The notes under the pieces are model-generated. The model was not told where the DNA came from. It saw nothing but the letters and a program-made list of their open reading frames with translations, and did no database searches. DNA of 63,371 nucleotides from Clostridia bacterium (GTDB lineage Bacteria; Bacillota; Clostridia; Christensenellales; CAG-138). The translations under genes and the position numbers were made by a program. The stretch spans positions 1 through 63,371 of the forward strand of contig JAEDCW010000003.1 in assembly GCA_016293975.1 (NCBI GenBank), in the 5' to 3' direction. Of this stretch, positions 49,536-56,403 are shown one piece after another; the stretch's first letter is position 1, and every line of letters begins with the position of its first letter.

Positions 49536-50470
49536 TGGAAAAGAACGTAAAGACTAAGAAAAAACGCAGCTTCAGACTGCTCATTCAGGTTCTCGCGACG
49601 GCATTGACAAACGGCTATGTCATTGGCTTTGCGCAGGGTAAGATTTACCAGGGATCACTTAAGCAGGTTTGCGTACCCGGCCTCAACTGCTACTCATGCC
49701 CCGGCGCTGTAGGCTCATGCCCCATAGGCGCTATGCAGGCGGTATTCGGAAACCCCAGCCGCAACTTCTCGTTTTATGTAATCGGAACGATAATGATGTT
49801 CGGCGTGCTCTTGGGAAGGCTCATATGCGGCTTCCTGTGCCCGTTCGGACTTGTACAGGATTTGCTCCATAAGATCCCTACTCCCAAGCTCAAGATACCC
49901 AAGAAAGTAGACAAGCCTTTGCGTTGGCTTAAATACGTCATCGCGGCGCTCGCTATGCTTCTCCCGGTATTCTTGGTGGACGAGTTTGGCCTGTCAGCAC
50001 CGTATTTCTGCAAGTTCCTGTGTCCTGCGGGAACGCTCGGCGGAGGACTACCCCTCTTGCTCTTCGGAGAGGGGAAGGAGTTTCTCACACAGATGCTGGG
50101 ACCGATATTCACGTGGAAAGCCGTTGTGCTTGCGGTCGTGGTAATTGGCTCTGTGTTAATATACAGACCGTTCTGCAAGTACCTGTGTCCCCTGGGCGCA
50201 TTCTACTCGCTGTTCAATAAGTTCAGCTTCTATCAGCTTAATGTAGATAAAGACAAGTGTACGGGCTGTAAGGCTTGCGAGAGAGCCTGCAAGATGAACG
50301 TAGAAGTGCTCAAGAACATAAACAGCCTCGAGTGCATACGCTGTGGAGACTGTAAGCGTGCCTGTCCTACGGGCGCTATAACCGGCTCATATTTAAAGCT
50401 CAAAAAGCCGGCAACTAAGTCAAACGAGACTGTTTGCACGAGCTGTGACCGGTGTAGCGGATGCAAATAA
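49535..50470 (+). CDS. Membrane 4Fe-4S binding protein, NosR/NapH-like
   Basis: 311 residues from ATG 49535. Four to five membrane helices with CxxxCP patterns: CYSCPGAVGSCPIG, GFLCPFGLVQDLL, CKFLCPAG and CKYLCPLGAFY, typical of NapH/NosR-type quinol-linked iron-sulfur proteins. The C-terminus has two ferredoxin motifs (CTGCKACERACKM, CIRCGDCKRACP) and a further Cys cluster CTSCDRCSGCK. It moves electrons across or along the membrane. The three genes overlap and form one translational unit. Confidence 0.88.
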   Translation: MEKNVKTKKKRSFRLLIQVLATALTNGYVIGFAQGKIYQGSLKQVCVPGLNCYSCPGAVGSCPIGAMQAVFGNPSRNFSFYVIGTIMMFGVLLGRLICGFLCPFGLVQDLLHKIPTPKLKIPKKVDKPLRWLKYVIAALAMLLPVFLVDEFGLSAPYFCKFLCPAGTLGGGLPLLLFGEGKEFLTQMLGPIFTWKAVVLAVVVIGSVLIYRPFCKYLCPLGAFYSLFNKFSFYQLNVDKDKCTGCKACERACKMNVEVLKNINSLECIRCGDCKRACPTGAITGSYLKLKKPATKSNETVCTSCDRCSGCK

Positions 50471-50496
50471 GCGTCAGGGATCAATAAATCAGAATA

Positions 50497-50527
50497 GGGG
50501 GTGCGGTTTGCTGCACCCCTTTGCTGT
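50497..50527 (+). terminator. Terminator of the thioredoxin/4Fe-4S operon
   Basis: GGGGTGC, 8-base loop, GCACCCC and TTTGCTGTGTTTT. The T tract is broken, so strength is uncertain. Confidence 0.65.
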
Positions 50528-50648
50528 GTTTTGTGAAAAACGACGTCGATATATCCGTACAAGGACCGACGGATGAGGTATAATAACGCTGACACGTATG
50601 AAAGCTGCTTTTTAATGAAAATAGAGCAGAAAAAACAGTAAAACCTCA

Positions 50649-50677
50649 TTGACAGACGCAACACGATATGATAAAGT
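50649..50677 (+). promoter_or_regulatory. Promoter of rpmG-secE-nusG-rplK-rplA
   Basis: TTGACA (50649-50654), 17 bases, TAAAGT (50672-50677). Two hairpins follow in the leader: CCCC-TTTA-GGGG with a TTATTTT tail (about 50687-50706), which looks like a short attenuator, and GTTGCG/CGCAAC at 50721-50737, before the GGGAGGG ribosome binding site. Confidence 0.7.
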
Positions 50678-50753
50678 AAGCAAGCACCCCTTTAGGGGGT
50701 TATTTTGAGTATGCAATTATGTTGCGTGAGAGCGCAACGTATGGGAGGGCAAA

Positions 50754-50903
50754 ATGCGAGTAAAGATTACATTGGCCTGCAGTGAATGCAAGCAGAGGAA
50801 CTACAACACCTATAAAAACAAGAAGAACGATCCTGACAGGCTGGAGTTCAGCAAGTATTGCCGCTTCTGCCGTAAGCACACCGTTCATAAGGAAGCAAAG
50901 TAA
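50754..50903 (+). CDS. rpmG: 50S ribosomal protein L33, zinc form
   Basis: 49 residues, MRVKITLACSECKQRNYNTY... with CSEC and CRFC zinc pairs. GGGAGGG is 6 bases upstream. The order rpmG-secE-nusG is standard in Bacillota. Too short for a default gene finder but unmistakable. Confidence 0.97.
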   Translation: MRVKITLACSECKQRNYNTYKNKKNDPDRLEFSKYCRFCRKHTVHKEAK

Positions 50904-50918
50904 TAGCAGGAGGCAGCA

Positions 50919-51191
50919 ATGGATAATAACAGCACTCAGCTTCAGAAGAAAAAGGCAACTGCCAAGAAGCCCGGTTTCTTTGGCGCTATCGGCAATTTCT
51001 TCAAGCGCATCGGACTGTACTTCAAGGGTGTGTTCGCCGAGGTCAAAAAGCTTAGCTGGATGAGCGGTAAAGAGCTTGTTACGGCTTGTCTCTCCGTTCT
51101 GGCTTTCGTTGCTTTCTTTGCAATTATAATAGGTCTGCTCGACATGGCGTTCGATGCAGGTATGCTCGGGCTCAACAACCTGGGTAAGTAA
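50919..51191 (+). CDS. secE: Preprotein translocase subunit SecE
   Basis: 90 residues; charged N-terminus, then the SecE core FKGVFAEVKKLSWMSGKELV and one membrane helix (VLAFVAFFAIIIGLLDMAF). It clamps SecY, encoded at 38.6 kb. AGGAGG ribosome binding site. Confidence 0.96.
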   Translation: MDNNSTQLQKKKATAKKPGFFGAIGNFFKRIGLYFKGVFAEVKKLSWMSGKELVTACLSVLAFVAFFAIIIGLLDMAFDAGMLGLNNLGK

Positions 51192-51209
51192 ATCAAACAG
51201 GTGTAACGA

Positions 51210-51800
51210 ATGGAAAAAAGACCAGACGAAGCTAATGGAATAGTTGCAAGATGGTATGTTATACATACCTATTCGGGCTACGAGCAAAAGGTAACCGACA
51301 GCATACTTAAGGCTGTTGAAAACCGTGGCTGGCAGGACAGAATACTTGAGGTCAAGTTTCCAACCGAGGAAGTCACAGAGGTTCGTGACGGAAAGACTCG
51401 CAAGTATCAGCGCAAAATATTCCCCGGCTATGTAATGGTTAAGATGATTATGGACGACAACACATGGTATGTCGTGCGTAACACCAGAGGCGTAACCGGA
51501 TTTGTCGGTCAGCCTTCGAGACTTGTTCAGACAGGCGCAAAGGACGACAACTATGACCACCGTCGCCCGATACCTCTCACGGACGAAGAGGTGACCGCAA
51601 TGGGTGTTGAACGTATTGCGCTGAATGTAAAGTACGACGTTGGCGACAACGTTACTATCGTAGCCGGCCCGCTTAAGGGCTTCACTGGAACTGTAAAGAC
51701 CATCGATCATGAGGCGCAGAAGGTGAAGCTGATAGTCAGCATGTTCGGTAAGGATACGATGGCAGAGCTGGATTTCGTAGAGGTTCAGCAGATCGATTAG
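51210..51800 (+). CDS. nusG: Transcription termination/antitermination protein NusG
   Basis: 196 residues. NGN domain (ARWYVIHTYSGYEQKVTDSI) and C-terminal KOW domain (GDNVTIVAGPLKGFTGTV). It binds RNA polymerase and affects pausing and ribosome coupling. The ribosome binding site is weak (CAGGTG). The next gene is 90 bases away behind a putative L1 operator. Confidence 0.97.
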   Translation: MEKRPDEANGIVARWYVIHTYSGYEQKVTDSILKAVENRGWQDRILEVKFPTEEVTEVRDGKTRKYQRKIFPGYVMVKMIMDDNTWYVVRNTRGVTGFVGQPSRLVQTGAKDDNYDHRRPIPLTDEEVTAMGVERIALNVKYDVGDNVTIVAGPLKGFTGTVKTIDHEAQKVKLIVSMFGKDTMAELDFVEVQQID

Positions 51801-51825
51801 TTATGTCACCCACAAGGGTTTCATA

Positions 51826-51868
51826 GTGGGAGGTACGGTGCATTATGCATCATTCCGCTCGCACCACA
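51826..51868 (+). promoter_or_regulatory. Putative L1-binding leader before rplK
   Basis: GTGGGAGGTAC...CTCGCACCACA: GTGG (51826-51829) pairs with CCAC (51864-51867), with the conserved GGAG bulge sequence and an inner stem (GGTGC with GCACC is an alternative pairing). The shape follows the known L1 mRNA target, which mimics its 23S site. Confidence 0.6.
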
Positions 51869-51890
51869 TTTTATTTAGGAGGAAAATCAA

Positions 51891-52316
51891 ATGGCGAAGA
51901 AGATCACCGGCTTTGTAAAGCTGCAGATCCCTGCCGGTAAGGCAACGCCCCAGCCGCCTGTAGGTCCCGCTCTGGGCCAGCATGGCGTTAACATCATGGG
52001 CTTTTGTAAGGAGTTTAACGAGAGAACAGCCAAGCAGGCAGGTCTCATAATCCCCGTAGTCATCACAGTCTACCAGGATCGTTCATTCACCTTTATCACA
52101 AAGACTCCTCCCGCCGCCGTTCTTATCAAGAAGGCTTGCGGTTTGGAGCGCGCATCCGGCCGTCCTAACAAGGAGAAGGTTGCGACAATAACCAAAGCTC
52201 AGGTTCGTGAGATTGCCGAGACGAAGATGCCCGACCTCAATGCAGCAAGCATAGAGACAGCTATGAGCATGGTAGCAGGTACCGCTCGCAGCATGGGCAT
52301 AACCGTAGTAGACTAA
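51891..52316 (+). CDS. rplK: 50S ribosomal protein L11
   Basis: 141 residues; FVKLQIPAGKATPQPPVGPA and GQHGVNIMGFCKEFN are the signature. It forms the GTPase-associated stalk base with L10/L12 and is needed for RelA activation. AGGAGG ribosome binding site. Confidence 0.98.
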   Translation: MAKKITGFVKLQIPAGKATPQPPVGPALGQHGVNIMGFCKEFNERTAKQAGLIIPVVITVYQDRSFTFITKTPPAAVLIKKACGLERASGRPNKEKVATITKAQVREIAETKMPDLNAASIETAMSMVAGTARSMGITVVD

Positions 52317-52324
52317 AGGGACAA

Positions 52325-52352
52325 GTGGGAGACATTAGTCGCTATTACCACA
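52325..52352 (+). promoter_or_regulatory. Second putative L1-binding site before rplA
   Basis: GTGGGAG (52325-52331) and ACCACA (52347-52352) with an inner GAC/GTC stem. It is similar in outline to the site before rplK and lies just upstream of the rplA ribosome binding site GGGAGG. Confidence 0.5.
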
Positions 52353-52367
52353 GGGAGGAAAGAAATT

Positions 52368-53060
52368 ATGAAGCATGGTAAGAAATATATTGAAAGCCTC
52401 AAGGCTATCGACCGTTCCAAGCTGTATGATCCCGCTGAGGGGCTGAACGTCGTCGTTGCGTCCGGCAAGGCTAAGTTTGACGAGACAGTCGAAGCTCACA
52501 TCCGTCTGGGTGTTGACCCCCGTCACGCTGACCAGCAGGTTCGTGGTGCGGTAGTTCTGCCTAACGGTACAGGTAAGGTCGTTCGCGTTCTCGTATTCGC
52601 AAAGGGCGATAAGGCGAGAGAGGCTCAGGAAGCGGGCGCTGATTTCGTTGGCGATGACGACCTCGTTAAGAAGATCCAGACCGAGAACTGGTTTGGCTTC
52701 GATGTTTGCGTGGCAACACCTGATATGATGGGTACTGTCGGCCGTATCGCTCGTATACTGGGACCGAAGGGCCTCATGCCCAACCCCAAGAGCGGAACAG
52801 TTACAATGGACATCACAAAGGCTATCAACGATATCAAAGCCGGTAAGGTTGAGTATCGTGTAGATAAGACCAGTATCGTGCATGTTCCGATCGGAAAGGT
52901 TTCATTCGGCACAGAGAAGCTCCTTGAGAACCTGAACACTCTCATGGACGCCGTTATAAAGGCGAAGCCTACAGCCGCAAAGGGAACATACATCAAGAGT
53001 CTCGTTGTTGCAACGACAATGGGCCCCGGTGTCAAGTTCAACGGTCAGAAGTTCAACTGA
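52368..53060 (+). CDS. rplA: 50S ribosomal protein L1
   Basis: 230 residues; KKYIESLKAIDRSKLYDPAE opening and LGPKGLMPNPKSGTVT signature. L1 forms the mobile E-site stalk and is the known autogenous repressor of the L11-L1 operon. A terminator follows, so rplJ and rplL are not in this operon. Confidence 0.98.
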   Translation: MKHGKKYIESLKAIDRSKLYDPAEGLNVVVASGKAKFDETVEAHIRLGVDPRHADQQVRGAVVLPNGTGKVVRVLVFAKGDKAREAQEAGADFVGDDDLVKKIQTENWFGFDVCVATPDMMGTVGRIARILGPKGLMPNPKSGTVTMDITKAINDIKAGKVEYRVDKTSIVHVPIGKVSFGTEKLLENLNTLMDAVIKAKPTAAKGTYIKSLVVATTMGPGVKFNGQKFN

Positions 53061-53079
53061 TAAAGTATTAACATCAAAT

Positions 53080-53110
53080 AAGCCGCTCCACATGGGGCGG
53101 CTTTGGTTTT
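53080..53110 (+). terminator. Terminator after rplA
   Basis: AAGCCGC-T-CC, ACAT loop, GG-G-GCGGCTT, then TGGTTTTG. Confidence 0.8.
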
Positions 53111-53170
53111 GCAGTAAAGCTCTGCAATCAGCATATATACGATTATGTTCTTTAGGAATTCAAGGCAAAC

Positions 53171-53197
53171 AAAAACAGCCCTTTATGTACTGTTTTT
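53171..53197 (-). terminator. Terminator of the PHP gene
   Basis: AAAAACAG...CTGTTTTTT: a short stem with A and T runs on both sides, usable from either direction; it lies 4 bases beyond the PHP stop codon. Confidence 0.65.
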
Positions 53198-53200
53198 TGT

Positions 53201-53896
53201 TCACTGTTCGTAATTGACTACCCTATCCAAGACCTCGGCTCTAAGTGCCGCATCTATCGCAAGATCGCATCTGCCAACTTTTCCGGGCCTGTGTGCATCG
53301 CTGTTTATTATAAAGCTCGCGCCCAGTTCCTTTGCGCGAATCAAATCCTCATTCGACATTGTCACGCGCGAGCCGTTTATCTCGAGTGGTACTCCGTACT
53401 CTGCAGAAGCTATTGCGAGCGGCTCTATGCTCATCGGTATGTAGAGCGAGGGGTGAGATATGAAAGTTATCTTATGTTTTTTGATGCACTCGACTATCGC
53501 CTCCGCGTTGAGCTTCGGGTTTTTGCCTATGCCTAATAGCTGTAGCGAGGCCTTTACGCCGTAGCTGTCCTTTGGGATAAAGCCCTTGTGGAAACCCAAT
53601 GCCACAACGTCGCAGAAGCCTTGCTCGGGTATGTCGCTTTCGCCAAAACCAAGAAGGTCGCACTCGAGCCCGAAAAGCACCTCGATTTGAAAAGCATACT
53701 TTTGTTTGAGCTGTTCTACCTCGTCTTTGAGTCTTAGCAGTTTCTCTCCGCGGACACCGTAAAAAACATGGCCGGGTGCGTGCTCACATATTGCAACGCG
53801 CTTGAGACCGACATTTATAGCGGCAAGGACGTTCTCCTCGGGAGTGCCCTTGCCGTGACTGTATACTGTATGCGTATGTATGTCGCTTATCAGCAT
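53201..53896 (-). CDS. PHP-domain phosphoesterase, YcdX-like
   Basis: 231 residues. Metal-binding PHP motifs: DIHTHTVYSHGKGT, ICEHAP, FGLECDL, ISHPSLYIP and NSDAHRP. This order matches the YcdX/polymerase-and-histidinol-phosphatase group of trinuclear zinc phosphatases. The substrate is not known. It starts 7 bases after the regulator gene stop, so the pair is an operon; the link suggests a phosphosugar or cell-wall-related substrate but this is inference. Confidence 0.88.
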   Translation of the reverse strand: MLISDIHTHTVYSHGKGTPEENVLAAINVGLKRVAICEHAPGHVFYGVRGEKLLRLKDEVEQLKQKYAFQIEVLFGLECDLLGFGESDIPEQGFCDVVALGFHKGFIPKDSYGVKASLQLLGIGKNPKLNAEAIVECIKKHKITFISHPSLYIPMSIEPLAIASAEYGVPLEINGSRVTMSNEDLIRAKELGASFIINSDAHRPGKVGRCDLAIDAALRAEVLDRVVNYEQ

Positions 53897-53903
53897 ATTT
53901 GCT

Positions 53904-54701
53904 TTATCTGTATTTCTTGTTGCTCGTCTTCTTCTCGATGAGGTAAACGAGCACTTTCATGAGTGCGTACTGGGCCGTGTTTGTCTCGCGTCCCGAGAGC
54001 GCCTTAATGTCGTCGACACGGGCGGCGCAGAAGTGGTAGTCGCAAAGCATCGATACGGGTGATGTGACGTTGTTGCAGATGAGTGCACAGGTTGCACCGT
54101 TTGCGTGAGCGGCCTTTATGGTGTCGTTTACGTCCTTAGTCGTCCCCGAGCGTGAGAATGCGAGAACTACGTCTTCATCCGTAAGGTGAGAGGCGTATGC
54201 AAGGCTCAGTCCGCGCTCCGTAGCGGAGTTGGCGTCTATGCCCCTAAGCGTGAGATGCCTTGCAAACAGGTCTGCAAGCACACCGGATTCGTCTTTGCCT
54301 ATTACCAGCACGCGCTTTGCGTTGAGTATAGCGTCGCAGAAATTTGAAAGTTTCTTTGCGTCGAGCACCTTTGCGGTATCTTCGATGCACTTGCTTACGA
54401 GCAACAGAAGCTTCTCGGCGGCGACATCGTCTGGATCGTTTGCTCGTATAGGCTCAACATCAAGGGGAGAGGGATTCGAGATTCCCGAGGCAAGGGCAAC
54501 GCGGAAGCTCATAAATCCGTCGTAGCCGAGCTTCTTTGAAAGCCTTGTCACAGATGGAACGCTAACTTCGGCGGCCGCCGCTATCTCGTTTATGACCATC
54601 AGAGAAGCCCTCTGAGGGTCTTCAAGTATAAAGTCAGCTACCTTTCTCTCAGCCGTGGGCAGACTGGCATAAGCGGATTTTATCTTCATTAGTGCAGGCA
54701 T
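53904..54701 (-). CDS. MurR/RpiR-family transcriptional regulator
   Basis: 265 residues from ATG 54701 (AAGGAG 6 bases upstream; a start at 54776 lies before it). N-terminal helix-turn-helix of the RpiR type (ASLPTAERKVADFILEDPQ...AAAEVSVPSVTRLSKKLGYDG) and a C-terminal SIS phosphosugar-binding domain (VLVIGKDESGVLADLFA, VVLAFSRSGTTKDV). Such proteins repress or activate sugar catabolism genes in response to a sugar phosphate. The co-transcribed gene is the PHP phosphoesterase. Confidence 0.9.
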   Translation of the reverse strand: MPALMKIKSAYASLPTAERKVADFILEDPQRASLMVINEIAAAAEVSVPSVTRLSKKLGYDGFMSFRVALASGISNPSPLDVEPIRANDPDDVAAEKLLLLVSKCIEDTAKVLDAKKLSNFCDAILNAKRVLVIGKDESGVLADLFARHLTLRGIDANSATERGLSLAYASHLTDEDVVLAFSRSGTTKDVNDTIKAAHANGATCALICNNVTSPVSMLCDYHFCAARVDDIKALSGRETNTAQYALMKVLVYLIEKKTSNKKYR

Positions 54702-54979
54702 TGTACACTCCTTAGCTGATGTAAAAAATACACCTGTTTTTTTCTTAATTATAAAACATTGTTCATATGATTTCAATAAAGTATTTGAACAAAACAGCTA
54801 CTAAATGAAACAGAAATGTAAAATATTCCCAACTCGAGGAAGAATACGACCAAATCGGGCCATTTAGAGCTTATATTTGCTCAAAATGAATACATATATA
54901 AATGAATTAAGCAACTCTTAAAACAGCAACTATGTTATAATTAAACGTCCAAAAATGTATGTATGCGAGGTATGTGAAA

Positions 54980-55354
54980 ATGAAGGAACAAAAAAATGCT
55001 CCGGGCCTGTTCGTGATAGTGTTCGCAGTCTGTTTTGCAATAGCTTGGGTCGTCATGGGAGTGAGCATGGCAGGCAGCGGAATGAAGCTTGCGCTCGTCA
55101 TGTTGCCTTTTGGCATACTCGTACCTGCGTTTATCATTTCCGCAGTGGTGAAGTCCGCTAGGAAGGGAAATTCGGGTGATGCACCTGTGAATGCGGACGA
55201 GGTCAACCGGGTGCTCGAAAGTTCGGCGCAGACACTGACGGGAGAAAGCACGGAGCAAAAACAAAGGAGCTATGTTAAGTGTGCCTACTGCGGAATGCAG
55301 ATTGAGGAAGCTGCGGCATTCTGCACGTATTGCGGAGCGGCAAAGGTACGATAA
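54980..55354 (+). CDS. Membrane protein with C-terminal zinc ribbon, unknown function
   Basis: 124 residues from ATG 54980 (GAGGT 9 bases upstream). Two membrane helices (about residues 8-28 and 34-56) and a cytosolic C-terminus with a zinc ribbon CAYCGMQIEEAAAFCTYCG. Proteins of this layout are common and uncharacterised in Clostridia. An extended -10 box TGTTATAAT (54933-54941) lies upstream. The methyltransferase gene follows after 10 bases. Confidence 0.7.
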   Translation: MKEQKNAPGLFVIVFAVCFAIAWVVMGVSMAGSGMKLALVMLPFGILVPAFIISAVVKSARKGNSGDAPVNADEVNRVLESSAQTLTGESTEQKQRSYVKCAYCGMQIEEAAAFCTYCGAAKVR

Positions 55355-55364
55355 GGGAGATACG

Positions 55365-56072
55365 ATGGAGAGGATAGACGACCTGCAATATAAAAACCTG
55401 CGTCTTATTCAAGATCCGGAGAAATTCTGTTTTACCACGGACTCGGTATTGCTCTCTGCGTTTGCTTCGGCAAAGCGTACAGACAGAGTAGTCGACATAG
55501 GGAGCGGTACGGGAGTGCTTTCGTTCTTGCTCAATGCGCGCACGAGTGCAAGTGTTACGGGCATAGAGCTGAGACAGGACGTGCTCGACATGGCAAACCG
55601 TAGTAAGGAGCTAAACAATTCCGTGGGAATAAGCTTTTATAACATGGACTTGCGCGATGCTCCGGCGGCTTTCGGGGACGGTGCGTTTGATGTTGCGATA
55701 TGCAATCCGCCGTACTTCGATGGCTCAATTCGCCCAAAAGAGGAAAACAAGGTCGTCAGCAGACACATGACGGAATGCAGTATTGAGGACGTGTGCGTTT
55801 GTGCAAAGCGACTCCTCCACGAGGGTGGAAAGCTATATATGGTGTTCCCGACATCGAGACTGTTTGAGCTCGCAAAGTCAATGACAGACAATAGGCTCAA
55901 TATAAAACGCATTAGGACGGTTCAGCACAGCGAAGCGCAGAGTCCGCACATAGCGCTTATTGAGGCAAAGCGCGGCGCTGCGTTTTCGTGTATTTGGGAG
56001 AAGCCCCTCATACTGTGCAACGAGCACGGCGAGTACACGGAGGAAACCGCAAGAATTTATCATATTATTTGA
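55365..56072 (+). CDS. TrmN6-like tRNA (adenine-N6)-methyltransferase
   Basis: 235 residues. SAM-binding motif VVDIGSGTGVLSFLL and catalytic NPPY motif (CNPPYFDGSIRPKEENK), the pattern of tRNA1(Val) A37 N6-methyltransferases and related small adenine methyltransferases. GGGAGA precedes ATG 55365. The target adenine is inferred from family resemblance only. Confidence 0.85.
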   Translation: MERIDDLQYKNLRLIQDPEKFCFTTDSVLLSAFASAKRTDRVVDIGSGTGVLSFLLNARTSASVTGIELRQDVLDMANRSKELNNSVGISFYNMDLRDAPAAFGDGAFDVAICNPPYFDGSIRPKEENKVVSRHMTECSIEDVCVCAKRLLHEGGKLYMVFPTSRLFELAKSMTDNRLNIKRIRTVQHSEAQSPHIALIEAKRGAAFSCIWEKPLILCNEHGEYTEETARIYHII

Positions 56073-56089
56073 TTTTGGTGTATGCTTCA

Positions 56090-56119
56090 TTGACAAAAAT
56101 GGGACAATAAGAGTATACT
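56090..56119 (+). promoter_or_regulatory. Promoter of the metG T-box leader
   Basis: TTGACA (56090-56095), 18-base spacer, TATACT (56114-56119). Confidence 0.8.
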
Positions 56120-56125
56120 ACGAAA

Positions 56126-56384
56126 AAATATTCTGCTATGAAGGAAAGAGTAAGCAGGGCATACTATCAAAGAGAGTCGGCGGGCGAAAGCCAATGCTGA
56201 AAGCCGATATAGGTGTTTTGCCGAACATGGCTCCGGAGCGGCCTCGCCGAAGTAATTTAAGTGAGGAGGGTGCGCCCTATAAAGCGCAGTCTTATGAGTC
56301 CCGGTTTAATTATAGGGAGAAGTAGGGTGGTACCGCGATTGAATCAGTCGCCCCTATGCAAAAATGCAGGGGCGCTTTTTTTGC
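56126..56384 (+). promoter_or_regulatory. T-box leader specific for tRNA-Met
   Basis: Stem I carries AGAGAGTCGGC and TGAAAGCCG; the likely specifier is ATG in CCGAACATGGCTCC (about 56226-56228). The T-box AGGGTGGTACCGCG lies at 56324-56337; its TGGT can pair with the ACCA end of tRNA-Met. Uncharged tRNA-Met would stabilise the antiterminator and switch on metG. Confidence 0.95.
56349..56382 (+). terminator. Regulated terminator of the metG leader
   Basis: CGCCCCTATGCA, AAAA, TGC and AGGGGCGC followed by seven T residues. Confidence 0.92.
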
Positions 56385-56403
56385 CCCAAACAGGAGGAAA
56401 AAT

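Noticed and set aside
49386..50470. Selenoprotein in the redox trio
   Set aside because: No in-frame TGA occurs inside the genes; the stops are true ends overlapping the next starts.
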